From NCBI GenBank assembly GCA_949291945.1, contig CASEXH010000005.1, forward strand, positions 62,001 through 126,000: a DNA stretch of 64,000 bases, given 5' to 3'. The DNA is from an uncultured Bacillota bacterium (GTDB taxonomy: Bacteria > Bacillota > Clostridia > Lachnospirales > Lachnospiraceae). Under the pieces are notes generated by a model that saw only the letters and a list, made by a program, of their open reading frames with translations, searched no databases and was not told the origin of the DNA. The stretch's first letter is position 1. Each line of letters begins with the position of its first letter. Both the position numbers and the translations under genes were made by a program. This document shows positions 40,615 through 48,430 of this stretch, piece by piece.

Positions 40615-41940
40615 ATGGGTAAAATTCTATTTTCGCCATTGGGCAAAACAGATCCGATTTCCAATATGAGAGATGGATCGATGTTGCATATTTGCCGTAT
40701 ATATAAACCGGACGAAGTATATTTGTATATGTCAAAAGAAATTTTGCAGGATCATTGGACAGATAATAGATATTTATATTGTCTGGATAAATTAAGCGAG
40801 AAAATAAAGCATTCTTTTGAGGTGAGGACTATTGAAAGGCCGGATTTAATAAATGTGCATAAACTGGATGATTTCTATGACGAGTTTAGCCGATGCCTTC
40901 AACAGATTCCGGTGAAAACTGGAGAAAAGATTTTATTGAATGTTTCATCTGGAACACCTGCTATGAAGATGACGCTTCAGGTATTGGCAGGCTTGCACCC
41001 GGATAAATATATTGCCATACAAGTAGAATCACCAGCGAAGGCTTCTAATAAAGAGCATGAAGATACGGATCATTATGATGTAGAACTTCAATGGGAATAT
41101 AATCTGGATAATAATGATAAAGAATTTGAAGATAGAAGCTCATATTCAGAAACATCAAGTCTTTTTTTGCATATTCAGAAAGAAAACATTAAACGCTTGA
41201 TCCAAGAATATGATTATTCTGCTGCATTGATGCTGGCGAAAAATATGCGAAAAATGTTATCAGACAAAGCATACATATATATGCAGGCAGCAGAACGACG
41301 AAACTTGCTGGATATTTTTGGTGTACAGAAAATCCTGGGGAAAGACGCTGGAGTTTTTCTGGATACGATTCATGAGCAGGATAAAAATGTGATAGAATAC
41401 TTGCTGAATTTGGAAGTGAAGATTAAAAAGAAACAGTATGCGGATTATATCCGTGCCATCACACCAGCGATATTAGATGTTCTTCTTGCGTATTTAAGAA
41501 ATAATATGGGGATAACCGAGAAGGATTTTTGTAGAAAAAATAGCAGGGGGATCTGGTATATAAATATCAATACTATGAAAAAGAAGGCACCAAGAGTACA
41601 CGAAATCCTGAAGGCAAAACACAAAGACATAAGAGAAAATCCTTTGTCTTCCGAGTATGTCAGCGAGATCATCATAAATATGGAACAGGACTTTAAAGTA
41701 AGACAAGCGGTATCTGCTTTGAGAGAGGTAGAGAAAAAAGTACGTAATTATGCAGCTCATGAAATTGTGGCAATAACTGCAGAATCCATACAAAAAGATG
41801 CAGGTATGAGTCCGGAAGAAATATTAGAACTTTTAAATTTTCTGGCAGTAAGGGGGAAAATAAGGCTTAAAAAAGAATACTGGAAATCCTATAACCTTAT
41901 GAATGAGAAAATTATTAATGAAATTGACCGGCAGGTATAA
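40615..41940 (+). CDS. csm6: CARF-HEPN ribonuclease Csm6
   Basis: A 441-residue Csm6. The N-terminal CARF domain has LNVSSGTPAMK (residues 108-118), which binds cyclic oligoadenylate. The C-terminal HEPN domain has R377-NYAA-H382, the R-x4-H RNase motif. When Cas10 makes cOA on target RNA, Csm6 degrades RNA non-specifically. It is placed after cas2, not beside csm5, and closes the locus. All key residues are present, so the signalling arm looks functional. Confidence 0.92.
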   Translation: MGKILFSPLGKTDPISNMRDGSMLHICRIYKPDEVYLYMSKEILQDHWTDNRYLYCLDKLSEKIKHSFEVRTIERPDLINVHKLDDFYDEFSRCLQQIPVKTGEKILLNVSSGTPAMKMTLQVLAGLHPDKYIAIQVESPAKASNKEHEDTDHYDVELQWEYNLDNNDKEFEDRSSYSETSSLFLHIQKENIKRLIQEYDYSAALMLAKNMRKMLSDKAYIYMQAAERRNLLDIFGVQKILGKDAGVFLDTIHEQDKNVIEYLLNLEVKIKKKQYADYIRAITPAILDVLLAYLRNNMGITEKDFCRKNSRGIWYININTMKKKAPRVHEILKAKHKDIRENPLSSEYVSEIIINMEQDFKVRQAVSALREVEKKVRNYAAHEIVAITAESIQKDAGMSPEEILELLNFLAVRGKIRLKKEYWKSYNLMNEKIINEIDRQV

Positions 41941-42001
41941 AATAAACGGAATAATGAGAAGCATAAACATTTTTAATTTTTAAATTCTCTTTAGGGGAAC
42001 T

Positions 42002-42058
42002 AGTGTGCTGACACGATCATTTCCATAACAGTTGAATTATGGTCGTGTCAGTACACTG
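42002..42058. repeat. Long imperfect inverted repeat at the right edge of the CRISPR-Cas locus
   Basis: AGTGTGCTGACACGA (42002-42016) faces TCGTGTCAGTACACT (42043-42057) with one mismatch, and an inner CCATAA/TTATGG pair extends the stem past a TCATTT bulge. It lies between the csm6 and LysR stop codons. It may be a bidirectional terminator without a clear T-run, or a remnant of a small mobile element. Confidence 0.6.
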
Positions 42059-42059
42059 T

Positions 42060-42983
42060 CTAGCCGTTTATGAGCACCCCGCCGGTCAGGGAATGAAGAT
42101 AATCAATATTGTCATAACTTTTTACAATCTCCTGAAGTTTCAGGATAGGATCCGAAAGAAATTTATCTTTGTGATAGACAAAACTGAACTGCCGGTTCCA
42201 TTCGTGGCCGGAGCTGGTAAAGACATAGACCTGGTGGTCTTTCAGGTCCTTCTCCAGAAGCCGCAGAGAGATCACTGCCAGACAGCCGTTGATCTTCACT
42301 GCATTGCGGATGCCGTCGGGAGTGGTTTCCTCAAAGGCCGTCCGGATATGAAGATGGTGACGGCGGATAAAGGTCTCAAAAAGTTCTCTGGTGCCGCTTC
42401 CGGATTCCCGCATAACAAAATTCTGATCGTTCAGGTCTGAGGCTTTAATGGAGGACCTTCCGGCAAAGGGGTGGTCTGTGCCGCAGACCAGGACCAGCAT
42501 ATCCCGGACTAGGGGGATGGCCACCAGATCCGGACTTTTGATCTGGCCTTCCACTATGGCCACATCTAAATCCATGTTCAGCAGCTTCTGCTCAATGATC
42601 CTGGTATTATTTACATAGGAGTACAGTTCCAGATCGGGACATGCTTTTTTTAGATCCCGTACCATATAGGACAGGATGCTGCCTCCCAGAGTGATGGTGC
42701 CTCCGATGCGTAACCGTTTTATCCGGCTTTCCTGGGCCATGTTTTGTTCTATCAGATCGAACTGGGCCACCACAGGCCTGGCATAGCTGTAGAGACGTTT
42801 TCCGGCTTCTGTGATAAAAAGTTTTTTTGAGAGCCTCTCAAAAAGCAGAGTCTGGTAGTGTTCCTCAAGCTCCCGGATAGCCTGGCTGACAGAAGGCTGG
42901 GTTATGTAGAGTTTTTCAGCAGCAGCGCTCATTTTTCCCGTGTCTGCCACTGTGATGAAGATTTTCAGATGGCGTATGGTCAT
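42060..42983 (-). CDS. LysR-family transcriptional regulator (CysB/CysL-like)
   Basis: A 307-residue LysR regulator. The N-terminal winged helix is FITVADTGKMSAAAEKLYIT followed by QPSVSQAIRELEE; the rest is a periplasmic-binding-like effector domain with GGTITLGGSIL and RESGSGTRELFE. It is divergent from the CoA-disulfide reductase and sulfite reductase genes, which fits the CysB/CysL group that controls sulfur genes. A T-N11-A palindrome lies in the divergent promoter region. It probably represses itself and activates the sulfur genes in response to a sulfur metabolite. Confidence 0.86.
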   Translation of the reverse strand: MTIRHLKIFITVADTGKMSAAAEKLYITQPSVSQAIRELEEHYQTLLFERLSKKLFITEAGKRLYSYARPVVAQFDLIEQNMAQESRIKRLRIGGTITLGGSILSYMVRDLKKACPDLELYSYVNNTRIIEQKLLNMDLDVAIVEGQIKSPDLVAIPLVRDMLVLVCGTDHPFAGRSSIKASDLNDQNFVMRESGSGTRELFETFIRRHHLHIRTAFEETTPDGIRNAVKINGCLAVISLRLLEKDLKDHQVYVFTSSGHEWNRQFSFVYHKDKFLSDPILKLQEIVKSYDNIDYLHSLTGGVLING

Positions 42984-43013
42984 AAAATTTCTCCTTCACA
43001 CAATCCTGACATT

Positions 43014-43079
43014 ATAGGTATTACCTATGAATTATATAGAATTATATTTCTTTTCTTATACTATTGCAAGTGCTATAAT
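43014..43079 (+). promoter_or_regulatory. Divergent promoter with LysR box
   Basis: ATAGGT-ATT-ACCTAT (43014-43028) is a perfect 6+6 inverted repeat and matches T-N11-A exactly (T43015, A43027). A TATAAT -10 element lies at 43074-43079 with a poor -35 element, as expected for an activator-dependent promoter. The palindrome centre lies about 65 bases upstream of the predicted start, the usual recognition-site position for LysR proteins. Confidence 0.7.
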
Positions 43080-43134
43080 AAAGACAACCGAGAAAGTGTC
43101 CATAAGGCAGAACAAAAGAAAAAGGAGAATGATC

Positions 43135-44772
43135 ATGAAAGTTCTTATTATCGGCGGTGTGGCAGCGGGTACAAAAGTGGCTGCAAAATTAAAGAGAGAA
43201 GACAGGGGAACTGAAGTCCTGATCCTGACAAAAAGCGAAGATATTTCTTATGCAGGATGCGGACTTCCTTATTATGTGGGAGATGTGATCCATGAGAGGA
43301 GCCAGCTTATTGTAAATACTCCCCAGGCTTTTGCAAAGCTTACCGGCGCTGAAGTGAAGACCGGCATAGAAGTTACAGCCCTTGACAGAGAGGGGAAAAA
43401 GGTAACAGCCAAAGATGTGAAAACAGGAGAAACAGCAGAATATTCTTATGACAAGCTGGTTATTGCAACAGGAGCTTCTCCTATTGCCCCTCCTATTGAG
43501 GGAAAGGACCTGAAGAATATCTTCTTTATGCGAACCCCTCAGGATGCGGAAGATCTGAGAAAAGCTGTGGAGGCTGGCGGAATCAAACGGGCAGTGATCG
43601 CCGGCGGCGGATTTATCGGTCTGGAAGTGGCAGAAAACCTTATGAGCAGAGGAATTCGCACTACGGTTATTGATATGGCACCCCATATCATGCCGGGATT
43701 TGATCCGGAAATGGCAGGATATGTGGAGGACTATCTGGCAGATAACGGTATCATGGCTATGACCAGCACAAGGCTGGAAGGGGTGGAAGGTACAGAGTCT
43801 GTGGAAAAGGTAAAGACCTCCCGCAGGGCCATTAAGGCGGACGCACTCATCATGTCTCTGGGAATCCGTGCCAACACAGCATTCCTGGAGGGAACAGATC
43901 TGGAGATGGCACCTAACCGCACCATTCTGGTGGACGATCATCTGAGGACTAACGATCCGGATATCTATGCCCTTGGAGACTGTGCAATGGTCACCAACCG
44001 GATGAACGGCAAGAGGGCCTGGTCTCCTATGGGATCTTCGGCTAATATTGAGGGAAGGATCGCCGCACAGAATCTGGCAGGGGCAGATCTGGCTTATCCG
44101 GGAGTCCTGGGAACCGGCGTGGTAAAACTTCCCGGCCTGAATGCAGGCCGCACAGGACTTAATGAGGAAGCTGCCAGGGCAGAAGGCCATGATGTGATTA
44201 CAGTGACAACAGTGGTGGATGATAAGGCACATTATTATCCCGGCGCAGGAAACTTTATTGTGAAGATGATCGCTGACAGGACTACAGGAGAATTTCTGGG
44301 TATTCAGGTGCTGGGAAAAGGTGCTGTGGATAAAATGGTGGATATTGCCGTGACTGCTATCAGTCTGAAAGCTACCGTATACCAGCTGAGAGATCTGGAC
44401 TTTGCCTATGCGCCGCCATTCTCTACCGCTATCCATCCCTTTGACCATACCATCAATGTGCTGATCAATAAAATGGAGGGTAAACTGGATTCTTTCACTC
44501 CTGCAGAATTTCAGGAAGGAAAAGCGGCAGGATATACCATTCTGGATGCAGGGCTGGCGCCTTCCATCGAGGGAGCAGAATTTATCAATCCTGCGGAAGT
44601 AGAGGGAGAGCTTCCCGGACATGACAAAGAGGAAAAACTCCTTCTGGTATGTACCAAAGGAAAACGGGCTTATCTCCTTCAGAACCGTCTGAAATATTAC
44701 GGTTATACCAACACAAAAGTTCTGGAAGGTGGAACAACCTTTAACGGCACAGAGCTGTATCCAGAAGAATAG
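43135..44772 (+). CDS. CoA-disulfide reductase / rhodanese fusion, NADH-dependent persulfide reductase type
   Basis: A 545-residue flavoprotein. The N-terminus has the FAD dinucleotide fold IIGGVAAGTKVAAKLKRED and the active-site Cys42 in SYAGCGLPYYVGD. A second dinucleotide fold (VIAGGGFIGLEVAENL) binds NAD(P)H. After residue about 450 a rhodanese domain follows, with Cys506 in LLLVCTKGKR. This is the CoADR-Rhd or Npsr layout, whose members reduce CoA disulfide, CoA persulfide or polysulfide. The ATG at 43135 has AAAGGAGA upstream. The next gene is a sulfite reductase-like protein, so the pair handles reduced sulfur. Confidence 0.92.
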   Translation: MKVLIIGGVAAGTKVAAKLKREDRGTEVLILTKSEDISYAGCGLPYYVGDVIHERSQLIVNTPQAFAKLTGAEVKTGIEVTALDREGKKVTAKDVKTGETAEYSYDKLVIATGASPIAPPIEGKDLKNIFFMRTPQDAEDLRKAVEAGGIKRAVIAGGGFIGLEVAENLMSRGIRTTVIDMAPHIMPGFDPEMAGYVEDYLADNGIMAMTSTRLEGVEGTESVEKVKTSRRAIKADALIMSLGIRANTAFLEGTDLEMAPNRTILVDDHLRTNDPDIYALGDCAMVTNRMNGKRAWSPMGSSANIEGRIAAQNLAGADLAYPGVLGTGVVKLPGLNAGRTGLNEEAARAEGHDVITVTTVVDDKAHYYPGAGNFIVKMIADRTTGEFLGIQVLGKGAVDKMVDIAVTAISLKATVYQLRDLDFAYAPPFSTAIHPFDHTINVLINKMEGKLDSFTPAEFQEGKAAGYTILDAGLAPSIEGAEFINPAEVEGELPGHDKEEKLLLVCTKGKRAYLLQNRLKYYGYTNTKVLEGGTTFNGTELYPEE

Positions 44773-44828
44773 AGAAACAAATGAACACGCAGGCATAAAA
44801 GTATAAAGAATACAGGGAGGAAATTTTT

Positions 44829-45782
44829 ATGGCAACACTTACCGTAAGCAAGGAAGATGAAAAGAGAGTGAAGGCCCTGGGCTTTCTCAGCAACAAAGGC
44901 ACGGATAATTTTTCCGGAAGGATCGTGACCAGAAACGGGAAGATCACCGCGGACCAGCAGATTGCCATCGGAGAGGCCGCAAAGAAATTCGGAAATGGAA
45001 ATGTTACGTATACTACCCGTCTTACTGTAGAGGTTCAGGGAATTCCTTATGAGAAGATCGATGAATTCCGGGCCTTTATCCAGGAAGCCGGACTGGATAC
45101 CGGGGGGACCGGTTCTAAAGTGCGTCCTGTAGTTTCCTGTAAGGGAACCACCTGCCAGTATGGACTGATCGATACCTTTGCCCTTTCTGAAGAAATCCAT
45201 GAGAAGTTTTATGTAGGATACCACGGAGTGAAGCTGCCCCACAAATTTAAAATTGCTGTGGGAGGATGTCCAAATAACTGTGTAAAACCGAATCTCAATG
45301 ACCTGGGTATTATCGGACAGAGGATCCCCAACTATGACCAGGACCTTTGCAACGGCTGTAAAAAATGCGGCGTAGTCAAAGCCTGTCCGGTGGGAGCTGT
45401 GGCAGTTGTAGACGGCCTTATGGAAATTGACAAAGAAAAATGTATCAACTGCGGAAGATGTATCGGAAGCTGCCATTTTGATGCCATTGAAGACGGAACT
45501 AACGGATACAAGGTTTATATCGGAGGAAGATGGGGCAAGAAGATCGCCATGGGCAAAACACTGAATAAGATCTTTACTTCTAAAGAAGAGGTCATTAAGC
45601 TGGTGGAAAAAGCCATCCTTTTCTACAGAGAGCAAGGGAAGACCGGCGAGCGTTTTGCGGAAACGGTAGAGAGACTGGGATTTGAAAATGTAGAAGCACA
45701 GCTTCTTTCAGATGACATCCTGGAGAGAAAACAGGAGATCCTGGAAGCCAAACTTCATGAAACCGGAGGAGCTACCTGCTAA
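44829..45782 (+). CDS. Siroheme sulfite reductase-like protein with ferredoxin domain (AsrC-like)
   Basis: A 317-residue protein. A sulfite/nitrite reductase ferredoxin-like half-domain is followed by the siroheme-[4Fe-4S] cysteines Cys104, Cys109 (CKGTTC), Cys147 and Cys151 (GGCPNNC). Inserted next is a two-cluster ferredoxin domain (CNGCKKCGVVKACPVG and CINCGRCIGSCHFD). The layout matches the anaerobic sulfite reductase subunit C and related small sulfite reductases. No asrA or asrB is present, so electrons must come from another partner. It lies 56 bases after the CoADR-Rhd gene and shares its promoter. Reduction of sulfite or a related oxyanion is likely but not proven. Confidence 0.87.
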   Translation: MATLTVSKEDEKRVKALGFLSNKGTDNFSGRIVTRNGKITADQQIAIGEAAKKFGNGNVTYTTRLTVEVQGIPYEKIDEFRAFIQEAGLDTGGTGSKVRPVVSCKGTTCQYGLIDTFALSEEIHEKFYVGYHGVKLPHKFKIAVGGCPNNCVKPNLNDLGIIGQRIPNYDQDLCNGCKKCGVVKACPVGAVAVVDGLMEIDKEKCINCGRCIGSCHFDAIEDGTNGYKVYIGGRWGKKIAMGKTLNKIFTSKEEVIKLVEKAILFYREQGKTGERFAETVERLGFENVEAQLLSDDILERKQEILEAKLHETGGATC

Positions 45783-45833
45783 AACCGGACAGGGAAAATG
45801 ACCAGCAGACAGAGGAAAAGGACGGTTCTCCCG

Positions 45834-45862
45834 TTGACAAATGAAATACAGATTGCTATGAT
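45834..45862 (+). promoter_or_regulatory. Sigma-70-type promoter of dapF
   Basis: TTGACA (45834-45839), 17 bases, TATGAT (45857-45862). It is one of the best consensus matches in the window. A small hairpin (AAAAGAGG at 45895-45902 with CCTCTTTT at 45904-45911) lies in the leader of the transcript. Confidence 0.88.
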
Positions 45863-45945
45863 AAAGCAAAGTGAAGGAAGAGGGTATCTTAGAGAAAAGA
45901 GGCCCTCTTTTCCTTTGGAAAATTCAGAATATGGGAGGTATCAAT

Positions 45946-46779
45946 ATGAAGTTTACGAAGATGCAGGGAATCGGGAATGATTATGTTTATGTAAACTGTT
46001 TTACAGAGAAAATAGACAATCCTTCAGAAGTGGCTGTAAAGGTCAGCGACCGGCATTTCGGTATCGGATCTGACGGCTTGATTCTGATCAATCCTTCAGA
46101 AAAAGCAGACTTTGAGATGGAGATGTACAACGCTGACGGCAGCCAAGGGGCGATGTGCGGCAACGGGATCCGCTGTGTGGCAAAGTATGTCTATGACTAT
46201 GGTCTCACGGAAAAGACCAGTATCTCAGTAGACACCAAAAGCGGTGTGAAATATCTGGAGCTGACTGTGAAGGACGGGAAGGTGAAAGAAGTCCGGGTAA
46301 ATATGGGCTCCCCTATCCTGGAGACAGGGAAGATCCCCATGATATATTCCAAGAGTCCGGTGATTAGCCAGCCGCTGAACATAAATCAGGAAATCTATGA
46401 GGTGACGGCAGTTTCCATGGGAAATCCCCATGCTGTAGTTTATGTAGAGGATGTAAAAAATCTGAAGATCGAAGAAATCGGCCCCTGGTTTGAAAAAAGC
46501 AAAGCCTTTCCCGAAAGTGTGAATACGGAATTTGTCCGTGTAATCGACAGACACACAGTGGAAATGCGTGTCTGGGAGAGAGGCAGCGGGGAGACTCTGG
46601 CCTGCGGCACAGGAGCCTGTGCAGTTACCGTAGCCAGTGTGCTGAACGGCTACACTGATGAAGAAGTAACCGTTCATCTTTTAGGAGGCGATCTGAAAAT
46701 ATTCTGGGACAGAAAGGAGAACCTGGTGTATATGACCGGCCCGGCAGAAGTGGTCTTTGACGGGGAGATTACACTGTAA
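45946..46779 (+). CDS. dapF: Diaminopimelate epimerase
   Basis: A 277-residue DapF. It starts MKFTKMQGIGNDYVYV and has both catalytic cysteines, in GNGIRCVAKYV and ACGTGACA. It converts LL- to meso-diaminopimelate for lysine and peptidoglycan. The ATG at 45946 has GGGAGG upstream; an in-frame ATG at 45871 would add 25 residues lying in the leader hairpin region. It has its own promoter and is followed 18 bases later by a MATE pump gene. Confidence 0.95.
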   Translation: MKFTKMQGIGNDYVYVNCFTEKIDNPSEVAVKVSDRHFGIGSDGLILINPSEKADFEMEMYNADGSQGAMCGNGIRCVAKYVYDYGLTEKTSISVDTKSGVKYLELTVKDGKVKEVRVNMGSPILETGKIPMIYSKSPVISQPLNINQEIYEVTAVSMGNPHAVVYVEDVKNLKIEEIGPWFEKSKAFPESVNTEFVRVIDRHTVEMRVWERGSGETLACGTGACAVTVASVLNGYTDEEVTVHLLGGDLKIFWDRKENLVYMTGPAEVVFDGEITL

Positions 46780-46797
46780 GGATATAAAGAACTTAAG

Positions 46798-48165
46798 ATG
46801 ACATTCATAAAAAAGAACATGAGTATAGAAGACAGAAGATTTTACAAAGACGTATTTCGTCTGGTCATGCCTATGGCGGTACAGAATCTGATCAACGTGG
46901 GGGTTACTTCTACAGACGTGATCATGCTGGGAAGAGTGGGAGAGAACGCTCTTTCCGGCGTTTCTTTAGCCAACCAGGTATATTTTATCCTCAGCCTGCT
47001 GTTTTTCGGGCTGACTTCCGGCGCCTGTGTGCTGACTGCCCAGTACTGGGGCAAAAAGGACACCAGGACCATAGAAAAAGTAATGGGAATGTCCTTCCGT
47101 ATTTCTATTATTGCAGGCATCGTGTTTGCAGTGGGGGCTATTTTCTTCCCACGGTATCTCATGCTGATTTTTACTTCAGATCCGGCTATTATTGCGGAAG
47201 GAGTTTCTTACCTGAAAATTGTAGGATTTTCTTATATTTTGTCGGCTTTTACTAACGTGTACCTGAATATCATCCGCAGCATTGAGCGGGTAGTCATTGC
47301 TACCGTGGTTTATGGGGTTTCTCTTTGTGCAAATATTATTTTAAACTCCATTTTTATTTTCGGACTTTTAGGCTGCCCTGCTATGGGCTCTGCAGGAGCC
47401 GCTCTTGGAACCTTGCTTTCCAGAGCTATTGAGGTTATCATAGTAGTGTATTACGCACAGAAAAAGAATGATGTGGTAAAGATCCATATCCGAGACTTCT
47501 TTGTGAGGGACAAGGCTCTGGGAAGGGATTTCTTTACCTATGCTTTTCCGGTACTCTTAAATGAGTTTGCCTGGGGAGCAGGCATGGCGGCAATCTCTGC
47601 TATTGTGGGACATCTGGGAAGCGCTGCAGTGGCGGCCCATTCTGTAACCCAGGTGTGCAGACAGCTTTCCATGGTCATCGGTTTCGGCATCTCCAGCGCT
47701 ACGGCTATTATGATCGGAAAAGCTATCGGAGAAAAGAAAGAAGACCTGGCCAGAGAGTATGGACAGCGTTTTGTGAGGCTTTCTATTATCTGCGGCATCG
47801 GCGGAGCCGTGGTGATCCTGGCGATCTCCCCGCTGCTGCCTCTGTTCCTGAAACTGACCCCTCTGGCAAAGAGTTATTTGTCTGCCATGATGGTAATCAT
47901 GTCCTACTATGTGATCGGCCAGTCTTTAAACAGCACCATTGTAGTGGGAGTGCTCCGGGCAGGCGGAGATACCAGGTTCGGACTTTTTCTGGACGTGGGA
48001 GTTATGTGGCTCTGCTCCATTGTGGGAGCGGCAGTAGGGGCCTTTGTTATAGGAATTCCTATGCCATGGGTTTACATTCTGCTGTGCAGCGACGAAGTGA
48101 TCAAGATTCCTTTCTCCCTCTGGAGATATAAGAGTTATCGATGGCTGCGAAATGTAACCAGATAA
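46798..48165 (+). CDS. MATE-family efflux transporter
   Basis: A 455-residue membrane protein with 12 predicted helices in two halves. Each half begins with a MATE-type segment; the first has LVMPMAVQNLINVGVTSTDV and the ALSGVSLANQ loop, the second AFPVLLNEFAWGAG. It exports cationic or organic compounds with Na+ or H+. It is probably cotranscribed with dapF. Substrate unknown. The ribosome site is weak. Confidence 0.9.
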   Translation: MTFIKKNMSIEDRRFYKDVFRLVMPMAVQNLINVGVTSTDVIMLGRVGENALSGVSLANQVYFILSLLFFGLTSGACVLTAQYWGKKDTRTIEKVMGMSFRISIIAGIVFAVGAIFFPRYLMLIFTSDPAIIAEGVSYLKIVGFSYILSAFTNVYLNIIRSIERVVIATVVYGVSLCANIILNSIFIFGLLGCPAMGSAGAALGTLLSRAIEVIIVVYYAQKKNDVVKIHIRDFFVRDKALGRDFFTYAFPVLLNEFAWGAGMAAISAIVGHLGSAAVAAHSVTQVCRQLSMVIGFGISSATAIMIGKAIGEKKEDLAREYGQRFVRLSIICGIGGAVVILAISPLLPLFLKLTPLAKSYLSAMMVIMSYYVIGQSLNSTIVVGVLRAGGDTRFGLFLDVGVMWLCSIVGAAVGAFVIGIPMPWVYILLCSDEVIKIPFSLWRYKSYRWLRNVTR

Positions 48166-48196
48166 AAGGACACAAAAGATTGGAGATGTTGGCTGG

Positions 48197-48430
48197 ATGA
48201 AATTAAATGAGACACCTATAGAGAAAGATTTCCGGGTGGCAGATGTCCGGGAAGAGGAAAAGATCCTCCGCCGTCTGGAAGCCCTTGGGATCCTGGAAGG
48301 AACCAGAGTCCGGGTGCTGAACCGTAAACGAAATGGAGCCACCATTATAAAAGTACGGGGCAGCCGCTGGGCCCTTGGAAATGATATTGCCCAGGGAATA
48401 GAAGTGGAGGAACTGACAGATGAAGAGTGA
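48197..48430 (+). CDS. feoA: Ferrous iron transport protein FeoA
   Basis: A 77-residue SH3-like FeoA-domain protein (LEALGILEGTRVRVLNRKRN, then GNDIAQGIEV). It overlaps feoB by 11 bases. FeoA is cytoplasmic and modulates FeoB. Confidence 0.9.
   Translation: MKLNETPIEKDFRVADVREEEKILRRLEALGILEGTRVRVLNRKRNGATIIKVRGSRWALGNDIAQGIEVEELTDEE

Noticed and set aside
43189..44796. 535-codon minus-strand open frame
   Set aside because: It lies fully antisense to the CoADR-rhodanese gene, whose motifs are all intact; the antisense frame has biased composition and no domain.
45798..45980. 60-codon frame upstream of dapF
   Set aside because: It covers the dapF promoter and leader hairpin and overlaps the dapF start; no ribosome site.
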